Assembly: GCF_905475345.1 (NCBI RefSeq) | Contig: NC_066586.1 | Coordinates: forward strand, 19,770,812-19,834,811 | DNA: 64,000 nucleotides | Source: Vespula vulgaris | Taxonomy: Eukaryota; Arthropoda; Insecta; Hymenoptera; Vespidae | Reading direction: 5' to 3' | In this document: positions 46,054 through 55,941 of the stretch, in pieces | How the letters are laid out: each line of letters begins with the position of its first letter | Position numbering within the stretch: the first letter of the stretch is position 1 | The notes under the pieces: model-generated | Seen by the model: the letters and a program-made list of their open reading frames with translations, nothing else | Database searches by the model: none | What the model was told of the DNA's origin: nothing | Translations under genes and position numbers: made by a program

Positions 46054-46721
46054 AGTGAGAGAGCACGATAATAAAGACAAAATGAACAAGAAACGAACAC
46101 GCAAGGATAAAGACTTAAAGAAAAATAAAAAATAAATGGAAAAGAGGAAAACGTCCTCGCGAGAAAGAAAAGTCGCGCAACTAGGAAAGAGAAAGAGGCG
46201 AAAATGAAGAAAAGAACGCGGAGGAGGAAATTCGCGGGAACAAAATTCCATTTTTCTTGGTCCGCTCGCACCGTACGTAGCCCACCAAAAGCGGTCACTT
46301 TGGAAAGAGCCACTGGGCGCGAGGACAATGCCGGATCTAAAAGAAGAACCGCCATTATTTCGAACACATCGAGCCACGGCTCCCTGCTCCACGAAATTCG
46401 ACCTTACATCCGTTCTTTTCGCTTTCCGCGCAGTTCCCTCTATTTTTATATACCCTGTTTAAATCTATGCTCGCGAGGAAGTCGACCATTACGCGCACTC
46501 CCACTGTTATAACATTGAATTTTTCAACAACGAAAAAAGACTGAATAAACGCACGTACGATCAAATTCCTTATTTTCGAGCCTCTCTCGCCGCGGCAAGT
46601 GGAGTCAACGAATTCTATCCTAATTTTCGTATCCTAAGCCTAAGAATTTCTTTTGTACACAAATTGTCTAACTAACTACATATATTCACATTCTCATAAA
46701 TATCGCGCGTAATATTACTTT

Positions 46722-46807
46722 TATATATATATATATAAATATATATATGTATGAGTGTATATATATATACACGCGACAAGTGCGTGCGTGTGTGTATATA
46801 TATATAC
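46722..46807 (+). repeat. TA/TG-rich repeat
   Basis: TATATA with GTGTGT islands; likely Pdk1 3' UTR or flank. Confidence 0.88.
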
Positions 46808-47043
46808 AATGCGTATAGATAATGATAATGTACAAGTGTATAATACACAGTATCAAGGAATTTGGTCGTACGATTCTAAGCCGAAGAAACGAGGCGATTC
46901 ATCCCGATTCCTACTAGACGATCGTCGCGAAATATATTTACAAAGTTTCTAACTTTACAATGACGATGTAATGGGTTTATACACGCACGCGTATTGTTTC
47001 TACCGTCTATACGTGTGTACATATACGCGATTACTAGAGAGGA

Positions 47044-47097
47044 TATATATATATATATAATAATATATATATAAAGATATATACACACACTTATATA
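47044..47097 (+). repeat. TA-rich repeat
   Basis: TATATA tract with AATAAT and ACACAC pieces. Confidence 0.88.
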
Positions 47098-47473
47098 CAA
47101 TATTCAACGCGGTATTATAGTAGCGATAATAATTGGTAATAGCATTAATAGTAGTAATAGTCGCAGTGGTAGTAGCGGTAATATAACTAATACGTAACAT
47201 CTATACAGACTTCTTAAATCTTATTTTGAAATACGAAGAAAAGAAAAACCGAATGAAAGAAAAGATGGAACGAAAAAAAAAGAACAAAAAAGAACTAAGA
47301 AAAAAATAAATAACGTAAGACGAATAGCTTCTTCTATAATAAATAAACGAAAAAGTCCGCGTTTTTAAACCTACGAGGAAACAATACTTATATCGGCGAT
47401 ACTATAATACATACGGCTACGTAGTAGTTAACAAGAGCGTTAATAATGCATTCTATTAAAAGGTATACAATTA

Positions 47474-47503
47474 TAATGATGATAATGATGATGACGATGA
47501 TCG

Positions 47504-47556
<53 letters not shown>

Positions 47557-47632
47557 GTAATAGTAATAGTAATAGTAATAATGATAATAATAATAATAGC
47601 AATAATAATAGCGAATAATAAGATAACGATAA
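47474..47632 (+). repeat. GAT/AAT/TAG trinucleotide tract
   Basis: GAT units change to a long AAT run, then TAGTAA units; the Ile- or Leu-rich frames here are artefacts. Confidence 0.93.
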
Positions 47633-48949
47633 TAATTGGCTTAACGCGAAGGAAAATAAGTTATACCGACGCACGCGAGTAAGAGCGAATTTCGGTGCGC
47701 TTTCTCTAAATATATTATAATTACCTATTTGTTTCTTAAAGCTAGGCGAAAAAACAAGACTATCTATTTAATCTAAATAGGATCGCGTTCGATTTTTCCC
47801 GTATCCATATCTTCGCGGTAGGAGAAAATCATCGTTTATCAGTGCTCTCTTCAACTTTTGTCGACGCAAGCCCACCCTACTCTACGTCGACGTACCACAC
47901 GATTTTCGTTCTTAGCGTTCCCGAACTGCCGTTTTTCTTTTTCTTTTGTCTTTTCTCTCTTTTTCTTCCAAATCCGCGAGGGCCCGATTAAATGGTCGCG
48001 ACGAGAAAACGGAACAAGAGCAAAAACCCGAGGAGAAGCGGATCGATGACGACGCGACGAGAACACACACTGTTTTGTACTTACGAATTACGCTAATTAT
48101 TAATTCTAAATATATGTATAATGGGGATGCATAGGCATGCATCCTCGCTTCGCAAAGTCTTTGCCCTGCTTTTCGAGTGAAATGGTTCTTTTGTATTTAC
48201 AAGACAGGTACCACAGGGAGACGAAAAAAGAGAAAGAGACAAAAAGAAAGAAAAAAAAATAAGAATAAAAAAAAAATCGGATACGAAAAGGAGCCGCGGG
48301 CAAGTTGGACCGATCGTTTCTCGGTTAACGTAACAAAAGTAAGCGATATTATTAAAGCTGCAAAGGGATGGTGGTGGTGGTGGTGGGTGGTCTGTGTCTA
48401 AATTCCTCCCAACGTTTTTCCTTTTCTATTTCGTCGATCCGCTGTAAACATCGTCTCTTAATTCTACACTCTCATCCGGCCTTTCCTCGGAGCCACTTCT
48501 GTTCTAATCGTTAAATAGAAATTTCGACTATAAATACTTTGTAAAGAATTTTCCTAAAGCTTCGCACGACGCCGCGTCACATTCACGTTACATCGATGAA
48601 CGACCGATGCGGCTTCGCAAATACTTGTCCCTAAACAATTCGCTCTACCCTTCGTGTCTCGAAGCAGCTTGCCACTGCCTCTTGCAACGATAATTTACCT
48701 AACTTTAAGAAGATCCCTCGAGAATCGAGGGGGAAACGACCAAACGATCTAGAGTATCTTTCCTAAAGTAGAAGCGACATCTATCGGTCCCTACGATGTC
48801 TTCCTACGTGTCTATGTATATACATGTAACAAATTCTTTCCTATATAACGTCAAATTCGAAAAGATGAAATTATCGAATCTCTACCGTCGTCTTCTCGGA
48901 CGGGTATCGCGATCGAGTCGTGGTCATTGCTCTCGGACAACTTTTTTTC

Positions 48950-49060
48950 TTAAGCGGTGGATTCCTGCAGGCCGTAACAATGGACTCGCATCTCCTCGAT
49001 AGCTCTACACCACTCTAATGCGAATCCCTCGGGATCTTCGAGATAATACGTCCTGTTTGG
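48950..49060 (-). CDS. Pdk1: Pdk1 exon c: end of PH domain and stop
   Basis: The exon begins (- strand) right after an AG acceptor at 49062-49061, preceded by GCATTAC. It encodes PNRTYYLEDPEGFALEWCRA and IEEM..., completing FFVHTPNRTYYL, the conserved last PH strand and helix. The stop TAA is at 48952-48950. The intron before it is 90 bases and contains an in-frame stop, so retention would truncate the PH domain. Confidence 0.92.
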   Translation of the reverse strand, partial: PNRTYYLEDPEGFALEWCRAIEEMRVHCYGLQESTA

Positions 49061-49605
49061 CTGTAATGCGAAAACAAAGGAGTTCGATTAGAGAGAGGGG
49101 AGGGGGAGGAGCGAAACGTTCGTTTCGATTCAAACGGTACAGAAACTTACAGTATGGACAAAGAAAATCTTGAAGTTCTTGGGCTCGACCCTGAGTTCGG
49201 GGCTCCAGGGTATCTCACCCTTGAGCACCATATTGACAGAGTCGACGTAATATAGGTGAGGTCCGGTCGTGAGCAGGAGCATTCTCCGTCTAGCGAAGAG
49301 GCCCTTTCTCTTGTTGACGAATCCTTGCTTCAAGATGAGATTGCCCTCGACGAAGACGTCCCACTGACTGGACGCGCGTTGCTTCTCCAATCGGTTTCTG
49401 ATCTCCTCGGGCGTGAGATCGGCGATGTTGCTTTCGGTTCCGGAGGTCCTGGTCTTTCTCGGTTGTCTCTCGGCAACGGTGGCGGCGGCGGCGAGTACGG
49501 CAGCGCGTCGAGCGGGCTTGTCGATGGTTCGTTTGCTCGGCTCGTTGGCGCTAGGTTCGGCACTGTTGTTGTCCGCGTTGTTCTCGTTCTCGCGTTCGTC
49601 GTCCT

Positions 49606-49654
<49 letters not shown>

Positions 49655-50183
49655 CTCGCCGATGCCAAGACCGAGAAGTCTCGTTAGCTGCTTGTCGTCG
49701 AGCCCGGGCTCGAGATGATCCGGAACTCTGTACTGCGACCTGAGTTCCTCGTGCTCCGAGGTGCCGGGCAAATAGGGATAAATCGGCGGAGGCGTTTGTT
49801 CGTGAAGGGTCTCGAAGTCGACACCCTCGAAGAAGGGATGAGCACGAATGCTGGGATAACCGGCGCCGTGCTCGTCCTGAGCGCCGAGTCTTTCGTTGGG
49901 TTCGAGCACGAGAAGACGACTGACGAGGGACTTGGCCAACTCGCAGAAGCCATCGGGTATTTCGTACTCGAGCTTCAAGATCTTTTGGAATATCAAGTAT
50001 TCGCTCCGCGAACGGAACGGCGGCAAACCGGCGACCATCTGGTAGACGATGCAGCCGAGCGCCCAAAGGTCCGACGCTCTGCTCGCCGTTTTGTCCGTCA
50101 GTAATTCCGGTGAGACGTATTGCGCGGTGCCGACGAAGGAACCTCTGCGTTCCTTGCGACCCTGCTGCTGTTGCTGTTGTTGC

Positions 50184-50218
<35 letters not shown>

Positions 50219-51042
50219 TTGTTGAGCGTCATCCGCCGGAGGTCCCATCACCTGCGGGGTCTCCGGATCTTTGAGGATTTTAGCGCTGCCGAAATCGGTA
50301 ATGAGCAGGTGCATCTTCTCGTCCAAAAGTATGTTCTCCGGCTTGAGATCGCGATGAATGATGCCGAGACCGTGAAGGTACTCGAGACCACGCAGGATCT
50401 CCGCCGAGTAGAACTTGGTACATTCGATGTCGAAGGAGCCAACCTTATTGATATAAGGTAGAAGCTCGCCGTTTTTCGCGTACGATAGGACGAAATAGAG
50501 TCTTTCCATGTCCTGGAAGGTGCAGAACAAACGCACGAACGAGTGTTTCGCCGTCGCGAGCATGTTCAACACCTCCTTCTCGCGTTTCACGTACTCGGTC
50601 TTTTTCTCCTTGATGACGTGACGCTTGTCGCACACTTTTATCGCGTACTCCTTGCTGGTATGGATATCCTTGGCGAGGTAAACCTGGAGGAGAGATTCGC
50701 GATATTTAGATACACGCGCCTCCTCCTTCCTCTTGCATAGAAGAGGCGATTCGTGATAAAAGCGAAGAATAGCGAAGAGGAGAATAAAAGGGAAGAACTT
50801 ACGGTGGAGAAGCTTCCCTCGCCGATCACCTTGCCAAAGATGAAATCCTTCGGAGTGCGCTTGTGCGTGAGCGGATTTACGGTGGTGAGCGAAGGGTTCG
50901 TAGGAACTCGGGGCGCCAAGGTGGCTGCTGGCGCCACTACACCGTTGGTCACGTCGTTCGTCGGTGGAGACATTTTGGACACCGGCCCCTCCACCGTTAC
51001 TGCCGGCTGTGGCGAAACGGTAAGCGCCTGGTTCGCCACACG
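48950..51042 (-). CDS. Pdk1: 3-phosphoinositide-dependent protein kinase 1 (PDK1), three exons
   Basis: Role (family knowledge): PDK1 is recruited by PIP3 through its PH domain and phosphorylates the activation loop of AKT, S6K, SGK and PKC in insulin/PI3K signalling. On the - strand, exons 51042-50803, 50683-49151 and 49060-48950 join in phase 0. From the ATG at 50973-50971 they give 604 codons plus stop. Residues on that numbering: glycine loop GEGSFST 51-57, Lys73 (EYAIK), HRDLKPEN with Asp169, DFG 187-189, activation-loop Ser239 in RRGSFVGTAQYVSPELL, kinase end near 345, Asp tract 401-415, PH domain about 498-600. Oddities: a 13Q-P-7Q insert in the activation segment and a 15-residue Asp run in the linker. 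The frame stays open upstream of Met 50973 to the acceptor at 51043, so an upstream coding exon is possible. Confidence 0.94.
49151..50683 (-). CDS. Pdk1: Pdk1 exon b: kinase domain, linker and most of the PH domain
   Basis: 511 codons in phase 0 at both ends. The acceptor (CTCCTCCAG, - strand) precedes 50683 and the donor GTAAGT follows 49151. It carries the whole kinase domain after the glycine loop, including LSYAKNGELLPYI, HRDLKPENILL, the DFGSAK segment, GTAQYVSPELLTDK, DLWALGCIVYQMVAGLPPFR and the HPFFEGV end. The Asp-rich linker and the PH strands DVFVEGNLILK...GLFARRR...GPHLYYVD...KGEIPWSPELR follow. All are close to the PDK1 family. Confidence 0.95.
49610..49654 (-). repeat. GAC tract coding 15 Asp in PDK1
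   Basis: On the - strand this codes Asp401-415 of PDK1 (14 GAC and one GAT codon). It is flanked by Glu codons in the kinase-PH linker. Confidence 0.95.
50162..50224 (-). repeat. CAG/CAA tract coding Q13-P-Q7 in PDK1
   Basis: On the - strand this codes residues 211-231, between the DFG motif and activation-loop Ser239. Confidence 0.95.
50803..51042 (-). CDS. Pdk1: Pdk1 exon a: N-terminus and glycine loop
   Basis: On the - strand the acceptor TTTGTTTCAG precedes 51042 and the donor GTAAGT follows 50803. The frame reads RVANQALTVSPQPAVTVEGP and later MSPPTNDVTNG...HKRTPKDFIFGKVIGEGSFST. The first methionine in the exon is at 50973-50971. The segment before it may be 5' UTR or coding from an unseen exon. 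A variable, low-complexity N-terminus before the kinase domain is normal for PDK1. Confidence 0.88.
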
Positions 51043-51269
51043 CTGAAACAAAAAAAGAAGCACTTTTTCTTCGGAGGAACTTTAGAGAAACTTTGGTCGA
51101 GGATGGGAGCTCGAACAAGGTAGTCGCTTGCTAGCGAAACGCGAGGAGAGCCTACGGAGAGTTCGGTATCCGGTACTCTTAACTCCTCTCATCCGGTAGC
51201 ATCGGGAAATCGCGGAGCGGAAGTCGTCGCCTGACGTCACCGCACTACCAACGCGGCACGTGGCCCCAC

Positions 51270-51274
<5 letters not shown>

Positions 51275-51301
<27 letters not shown>
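51275..51301 (+). repeat. GA dinucleotide tract upstream of Pdk1
   Basis: GA repeat about 230 bases upstream (on the Pdk1 strand) of the first recognised Pdk1 exon. Confidence 0.95.
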
Positions 51302-53392
51302 CTTTATCCTCCCACGCTACGAACGATCCTCGATCGAAAAGGAGACGCGAGACGTCTTACGCATTTCCGCTACTCGTTTTTACCCGTTCGGGGACCATCG
51401 ACCCTTAATCTTTTCGTTTCCTGTCCCGAAAGACGACCGGGAGCAACGCACTTCCGCCGAAATACGAGAAGATATAAAACGGCGATGATATAAATAAGAA
51501 GATACGGAGAGGTAGGAGTGCTCGGAAAAAAGTACAGGTACCTGTCCTTATATATACTTCGTCGAGAGATAATGGAAGAGATAAATACGCGCAACGGTCC
51601 AATTTCGTGATTCGTCACCCACGCTCTACTTCGCTCGCATCTTCGTAGGTCTATGCGCGAGATACGCTACCTGAAAGATGCGATACTCTTTCCAGAGGAC
51701 TTGAGAGAAGACAGCCGATTTGGATGTTCGCACAGGGTCGGAAGGAAAAGGGAGAGAGAAAGAGAGAGGACGTTCGCGTTCTTCCCAGGCCGGTTACGAG
51801 GCGGGCCCCACAGCGTCGTCAACCATCCGTATCAGGCCGTCGACCTCCTCGAGAGCGTTAGCTCGAGAGAAGCCTTGTCGGCCCTACGCGATGACGTTCC
51901 GAGGAGTAACGCTCGAGTTACCTCTCTCTCTCTCTCTTCCTTCTCCCGTTCCCTCTTACTTATCTCTCCTTTATACTCTTATCTACGCTTCGGGTCACGA
52001 CTCGAAACCATTTCGTCTACAACGCTCGACGAATTTCCCAATAGCACGCCTATGGAAACGATGAAAAGCGAAGTACGCGCGTGCGATATCGGACCAAGTT
52101 GCCCCATTTTCCGAGGAAAGAGAAACGAGAGCAGGCTGCTCCCTTTCACGAGAAAAGCCCTCGTCGGAAAAGCGGATTTACGAGACACCGCGGAGTGGAA
52201 ACGGTGACCGCGTTTCTTCCTGGGTGCAAATCCAATCCCCGAAACGCGTCTTGATCCCGTACGGGGGGATGTATCGGCCACTTCTTTCTCCCGCCTCTTT
52301 TCATCCTTTCCGAAAGAAAAAAAAAAAATGCGCGAGGACGATAAAAATTGTTTCGGAGCGGAAAGAACGGCGCAGAAGCTCGGGAATTTTCCGAAAGACG
52401 GAATCTTTTCTCTTCTCTTCTCTTCTCCTCTCTCCTCTTCTTTTCTTTTCTTTTCAATGCTTTTGGGCCTTCTTTACAGCGACTCTCTCTCCCTCTTTCT
52501 ATAGCATATATGCGACGGCATAGTCGCACGTATAGCGCGTAGAAAAGAGAGGAGCGAGCACACACGTACGCACGCGTACGCATTTACACACGAGAGAACG
52601 AGCGGCATTCCAACGGACATTCTAATTTTAGCTTCGCTCGTTTCTCTCCTTCTCGCACGCGCGCCTTTTTTCCGTCCTTTATAACTTTCCGACCTCTCTC
52701 TCTCTCGCTCGCTCGCTCGTTTCTTCCCTCTCTCTTCCCGCTTACATGGCGGTTGCGTTTTTTCGTGCCGCAAACGGTGCTGCACTCTCACAGCGGCACG
52801 CAGTACCAACCATCTCAGTGGTTCTTAGTATCGTTCGTTTCAGCCGTTTACGCGAAAGAGATGTCTAATAATTCTACGTCATACGATTATTGAAACATTC
52901 AAAAGTCGAGTCGCAACGTTTATTAACTGGTCTATTTTCTTCCCGCGACGATGCGAAACACGAAACGCGACGCGAGCGACAGTTTCTCGAGCGAAGGGAC
53001 GAAGGCGACGCGAAGAACCACTGGACAACACGGTCCACCACCTTTCTCCCTGCTCGTCGTTCTCTCTTCTCCCTTTGCGCGAGCGGCGACAGACGGCAGT
53101 GGCGGTGACGGACGGAGGGAGAGGAGGGAGAGGGAGGGAAGGGGAGGAGAGGGGGGAGAGAGAGAGAAAGAGAGAAGAGGAAGGAGGCCGATCTCCGGCA
53201 TCCCCACCCTCGTGCCGTTTTTCCCGAGAACACAGAAGGGACTACGCCTATCGGCGGCGACGGCGGCGGCGCAGGCGGCCGACACTTTTGTCCGTGAATG
53301 AAATGTTTTGCATTCGCAGACGCTGAGAAACGTGTCGCGAGCACAACCTAAATTAGAACACGCGGCGATCCCTTGCTCCAAAAGCGAGAGCC

Positions 53393-53417
53393 AGAGAGAG
53401 AGAGAGAGAGAGAGAGA
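53393..53417 (+). repeat. GA dinucleotide tract
   Basis: Uninterrupted GA repeat. Confidence 0.95.
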
Positions 53418-54442
53418 ATTTTATTGCACTAGGCCATGTAGCTTCTCAAGTTCGTAAAAAGGAACAAGATACGAGCGAATGTAAACTTAAAATATCCGAA
53501 CAACGTAAAAAATACAGGAAAAATAAAGGGAGAGAGCGCCGCGTGAAAAAGAAAATGGAAAGGGAAGAAAGGAGGGCGGGAAAGAAAAGGGAGAGGGTAG
53601 CTTTTCCTTCTTCTCGCGCTTTAAGCGTTATCGATCGAGACGCGGTGCTTCGGAAAAGAGAAGTAGCCGGGGTCAATGATGAGGCACGATTTAGACTAGC
53701 TTAGAGTGCTTCTTCCTCGAGCTTATCGTTAGACGTAATGGGTGCGTAGTAGAAAAGTACGCGTACGGTGGCAGTGTGTAGTAGTATTAGTAGTAACGGC
53801 AGCAGCACGGTAACGCACTCGACGTCTTTTTCAAATTTCTTTCGACTTCGTTGACCTTCCGTTACGTACCAAAGCGTTGTTTTTTTTTTAACGGAAAGTA
53901 CGGGACGTGGAGGAGGAGGGAGCGTAGGCGGTTTGTTGTCAAACGACCGTAACAACTACTATTGGAAATATCTATTTTCTAAGTTTATCAAAGAGCTAGA
54001 CTCTTGACAAATAAGCGAGCTCGACGAAAACATGTTTTTTCGACCGCTCGAGAATAAACACTCGGAGGAAGAATCTTGATTATTCGTTGGAGGGGTTCGA
54101 AGTTCAGACGAGCCTATCGGTGGCACCGTTCTCATCGAGTTCTCTCGACCTCGAAGACTCGGTGGTTTCTCGCTCTTTCGTCTAATTCGCCGATGTAATT
54201 ACGAGAGATCCGACGACGTTTCCTTTTTTCCTTGCGCGTCGTTGTGCTCGAGCGTACGCGCGTATATACGCATATAAATAGGAAAGAGCGCGCGCGCGCG
54301 CGATTCAAGAAAAAGGAATCTAGACCGAATAAAAAATCACCTGGCAACTGGTCTTCCTATCGAAAATTCCGCATTCCGTCGCGAACCCGTTTAAAAAATC
54401 GACTCCGAAGGCCTCTGTAAACAACTTTCGAGGCGAGTCGTC

Positions 54443-54443
<1 letters not shown>

Positions 54444-54474
<31 letters not shown>
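54444..54474 (+). repeat. GA dinucleotide tract
   Basis: Uninterrupted GA repeat. Confidence 0.95.
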
Positions 54475-54477
<3 letters not shown>

Positions 54478-55209
54478 CGTACCGCACTCGCGCGAACTCG
54501 GCTCCAGGCGAATTTATTTAAATTCGACCGAGCGTAAATTATTCATGCCGCGAGGCAGTGTGTTAACCTCGACTCTTTCATCTTCTCCGTAAGCGAGGTA
54601 TCGTTCGCTACTGGCCTCGAATGCCGCGCAAGGGATGCTCTCCGCCGTCGTCCAACGACCAGCGCGGCGTCTTAGAAATAATTTCGAGCAACGAGAGAAC
54701 CTTTTTTACGCTTTTACGCCTCAAGTTTTCTTTTTCCCGAGACAACGCTCGGTCCGTCTTCTCGGTTCCGTCAAAGGAAAACAAATATGTACCTTTTCCG
54801 CGAGGAGAAAGTTAGCATAGCACTCCGAAGGAAACACACTTTTCCGCACAAACCGCTCGGAACGTTCTATCTTCTACGATGGTCTCTTTGAGAGTCTTAC
54901 CTTGAATAACTTCTTAAGCCTCCGGTAGCCGCGATGTAATCGCGACACGTACTGCTTGTTGGAATCCAGTTTGAATGATTAAAGCCACAGTTGCGGAAAC
55001 GAAGATAAGAAAAATGAAAAACCGAAATGACGCGAGGAAAACCAAAGACGGGTATTTGCTTTCGATCGTTGGTCCGATGGCAATCTTCTCGAGGTTGCGG
55101 AGAAAGAATAAGAAAAAAAGGAGGAAGAACGGAAGAGTCGTCGTTGTTGTTGTTATCGGTGGTGTTGTGTCTCGTCGATGCTGGCTCGTCGGTCGGGGGA
55201 TGGATCGAT

Positions 55210-55210
55210 T

Positions 55211-55248
<38 letters not shown>

Positions 55249-55290
55249 TGGTGGTGGTGGTAGTAGTAGAGTAGTAGTAGTAGTAGTAGC
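55210..55290 (+). repeat. TAG/TGG trinucleotide tract
   Basis: TAGTAG run with a TGGTGG interruption; imperfect copies continue to about 55350. Confidence 0.93.
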
Positions 55291-55878
55291 AAAGAGTAGT
55301 GATGTAGTAGTGTAGTAGCAGCAATAGTAACAGTGTAGTAGGAGTGGTAGAAGAATAGTTGTGGTTGCTGTCGTTACGTGTTGCGTCTTACGTTAGAAAC
55401 TTTTTTTGCGATGACACGAATTAGAAGAACCGAAGATAATAATGGCAACGACGATGACGATGATGCGGACGAAACCGATGGCGACACGGTCGTCGACGTT
55501 TACCGGATTTCCAAACAAAACGTCCCGATAGATGGACAGATATATATGTGTGTATTATGTTTCCTTTCGATAAGAGTGTCTCTCTCGGGAACGACGTACG
55601 CGTATATGTGCATGCGCGGGAACCGAAGAACGAAAAACACGTTCGTGGCCATAGAGAGCCGTTCGCTTACTGAATTCTACGCTTGGCGGGTCCGGGCTGC
55701 TAACCCGCGCTTTCTCCCCACCACGAGTAGCTCTCTTGGCGGCAAGCCTCCCCACTACCGCGTACGACCTCTTCCTCGAGCGTTCTATCCCCTCTCTCGG
55801 CTCTGCTCGAGCCCGCATCCGGGAGCTTCGAGTGGGGTGCGCTCTCTCGCTCTCTCTCTCCAATTCTCTCCCCACCTA

Positions 55879-55941
<63 letters not shown>
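55879..55941 (+). repeat. CGT trinucleotide tract
   Basis: About 21 pure CGT units. It lies beside a strong - strand splice donor near 55963. Confidence 0.95.

Larger units (their letters stand above)
44391..48949. other. Convergent flank of Aptx (+) and Pdk1 (-), AT-rich
   Basis: No coding exon is recognised. From the left the stretch holds the Aptx poly(A) signal (44592-44597), a perfect copy of the Aptx 5' exon (44759-44856), TG/CG-repeat DNA (about 45200-45250), an ATCG repeat next to a GA tract (46008-46053), TA/CA repeats (46722-46807, 47044-47097) and an AAT/GAT tract (about 47474-47632). Much of the right part is probably Pdk1 3' UTR on the - strand. I see no unambiguous - strand AATAAA; ATTAAA at 47771-47766 is a weak candidate. 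Confidence 0.55.

Noticed and set aside
49256..49687. 143-codon plus-strand frame over Pdk1
   Set aside because: Antisense shadow of the PDK1 linker and PH domain, including the Asp repeat read as Val.
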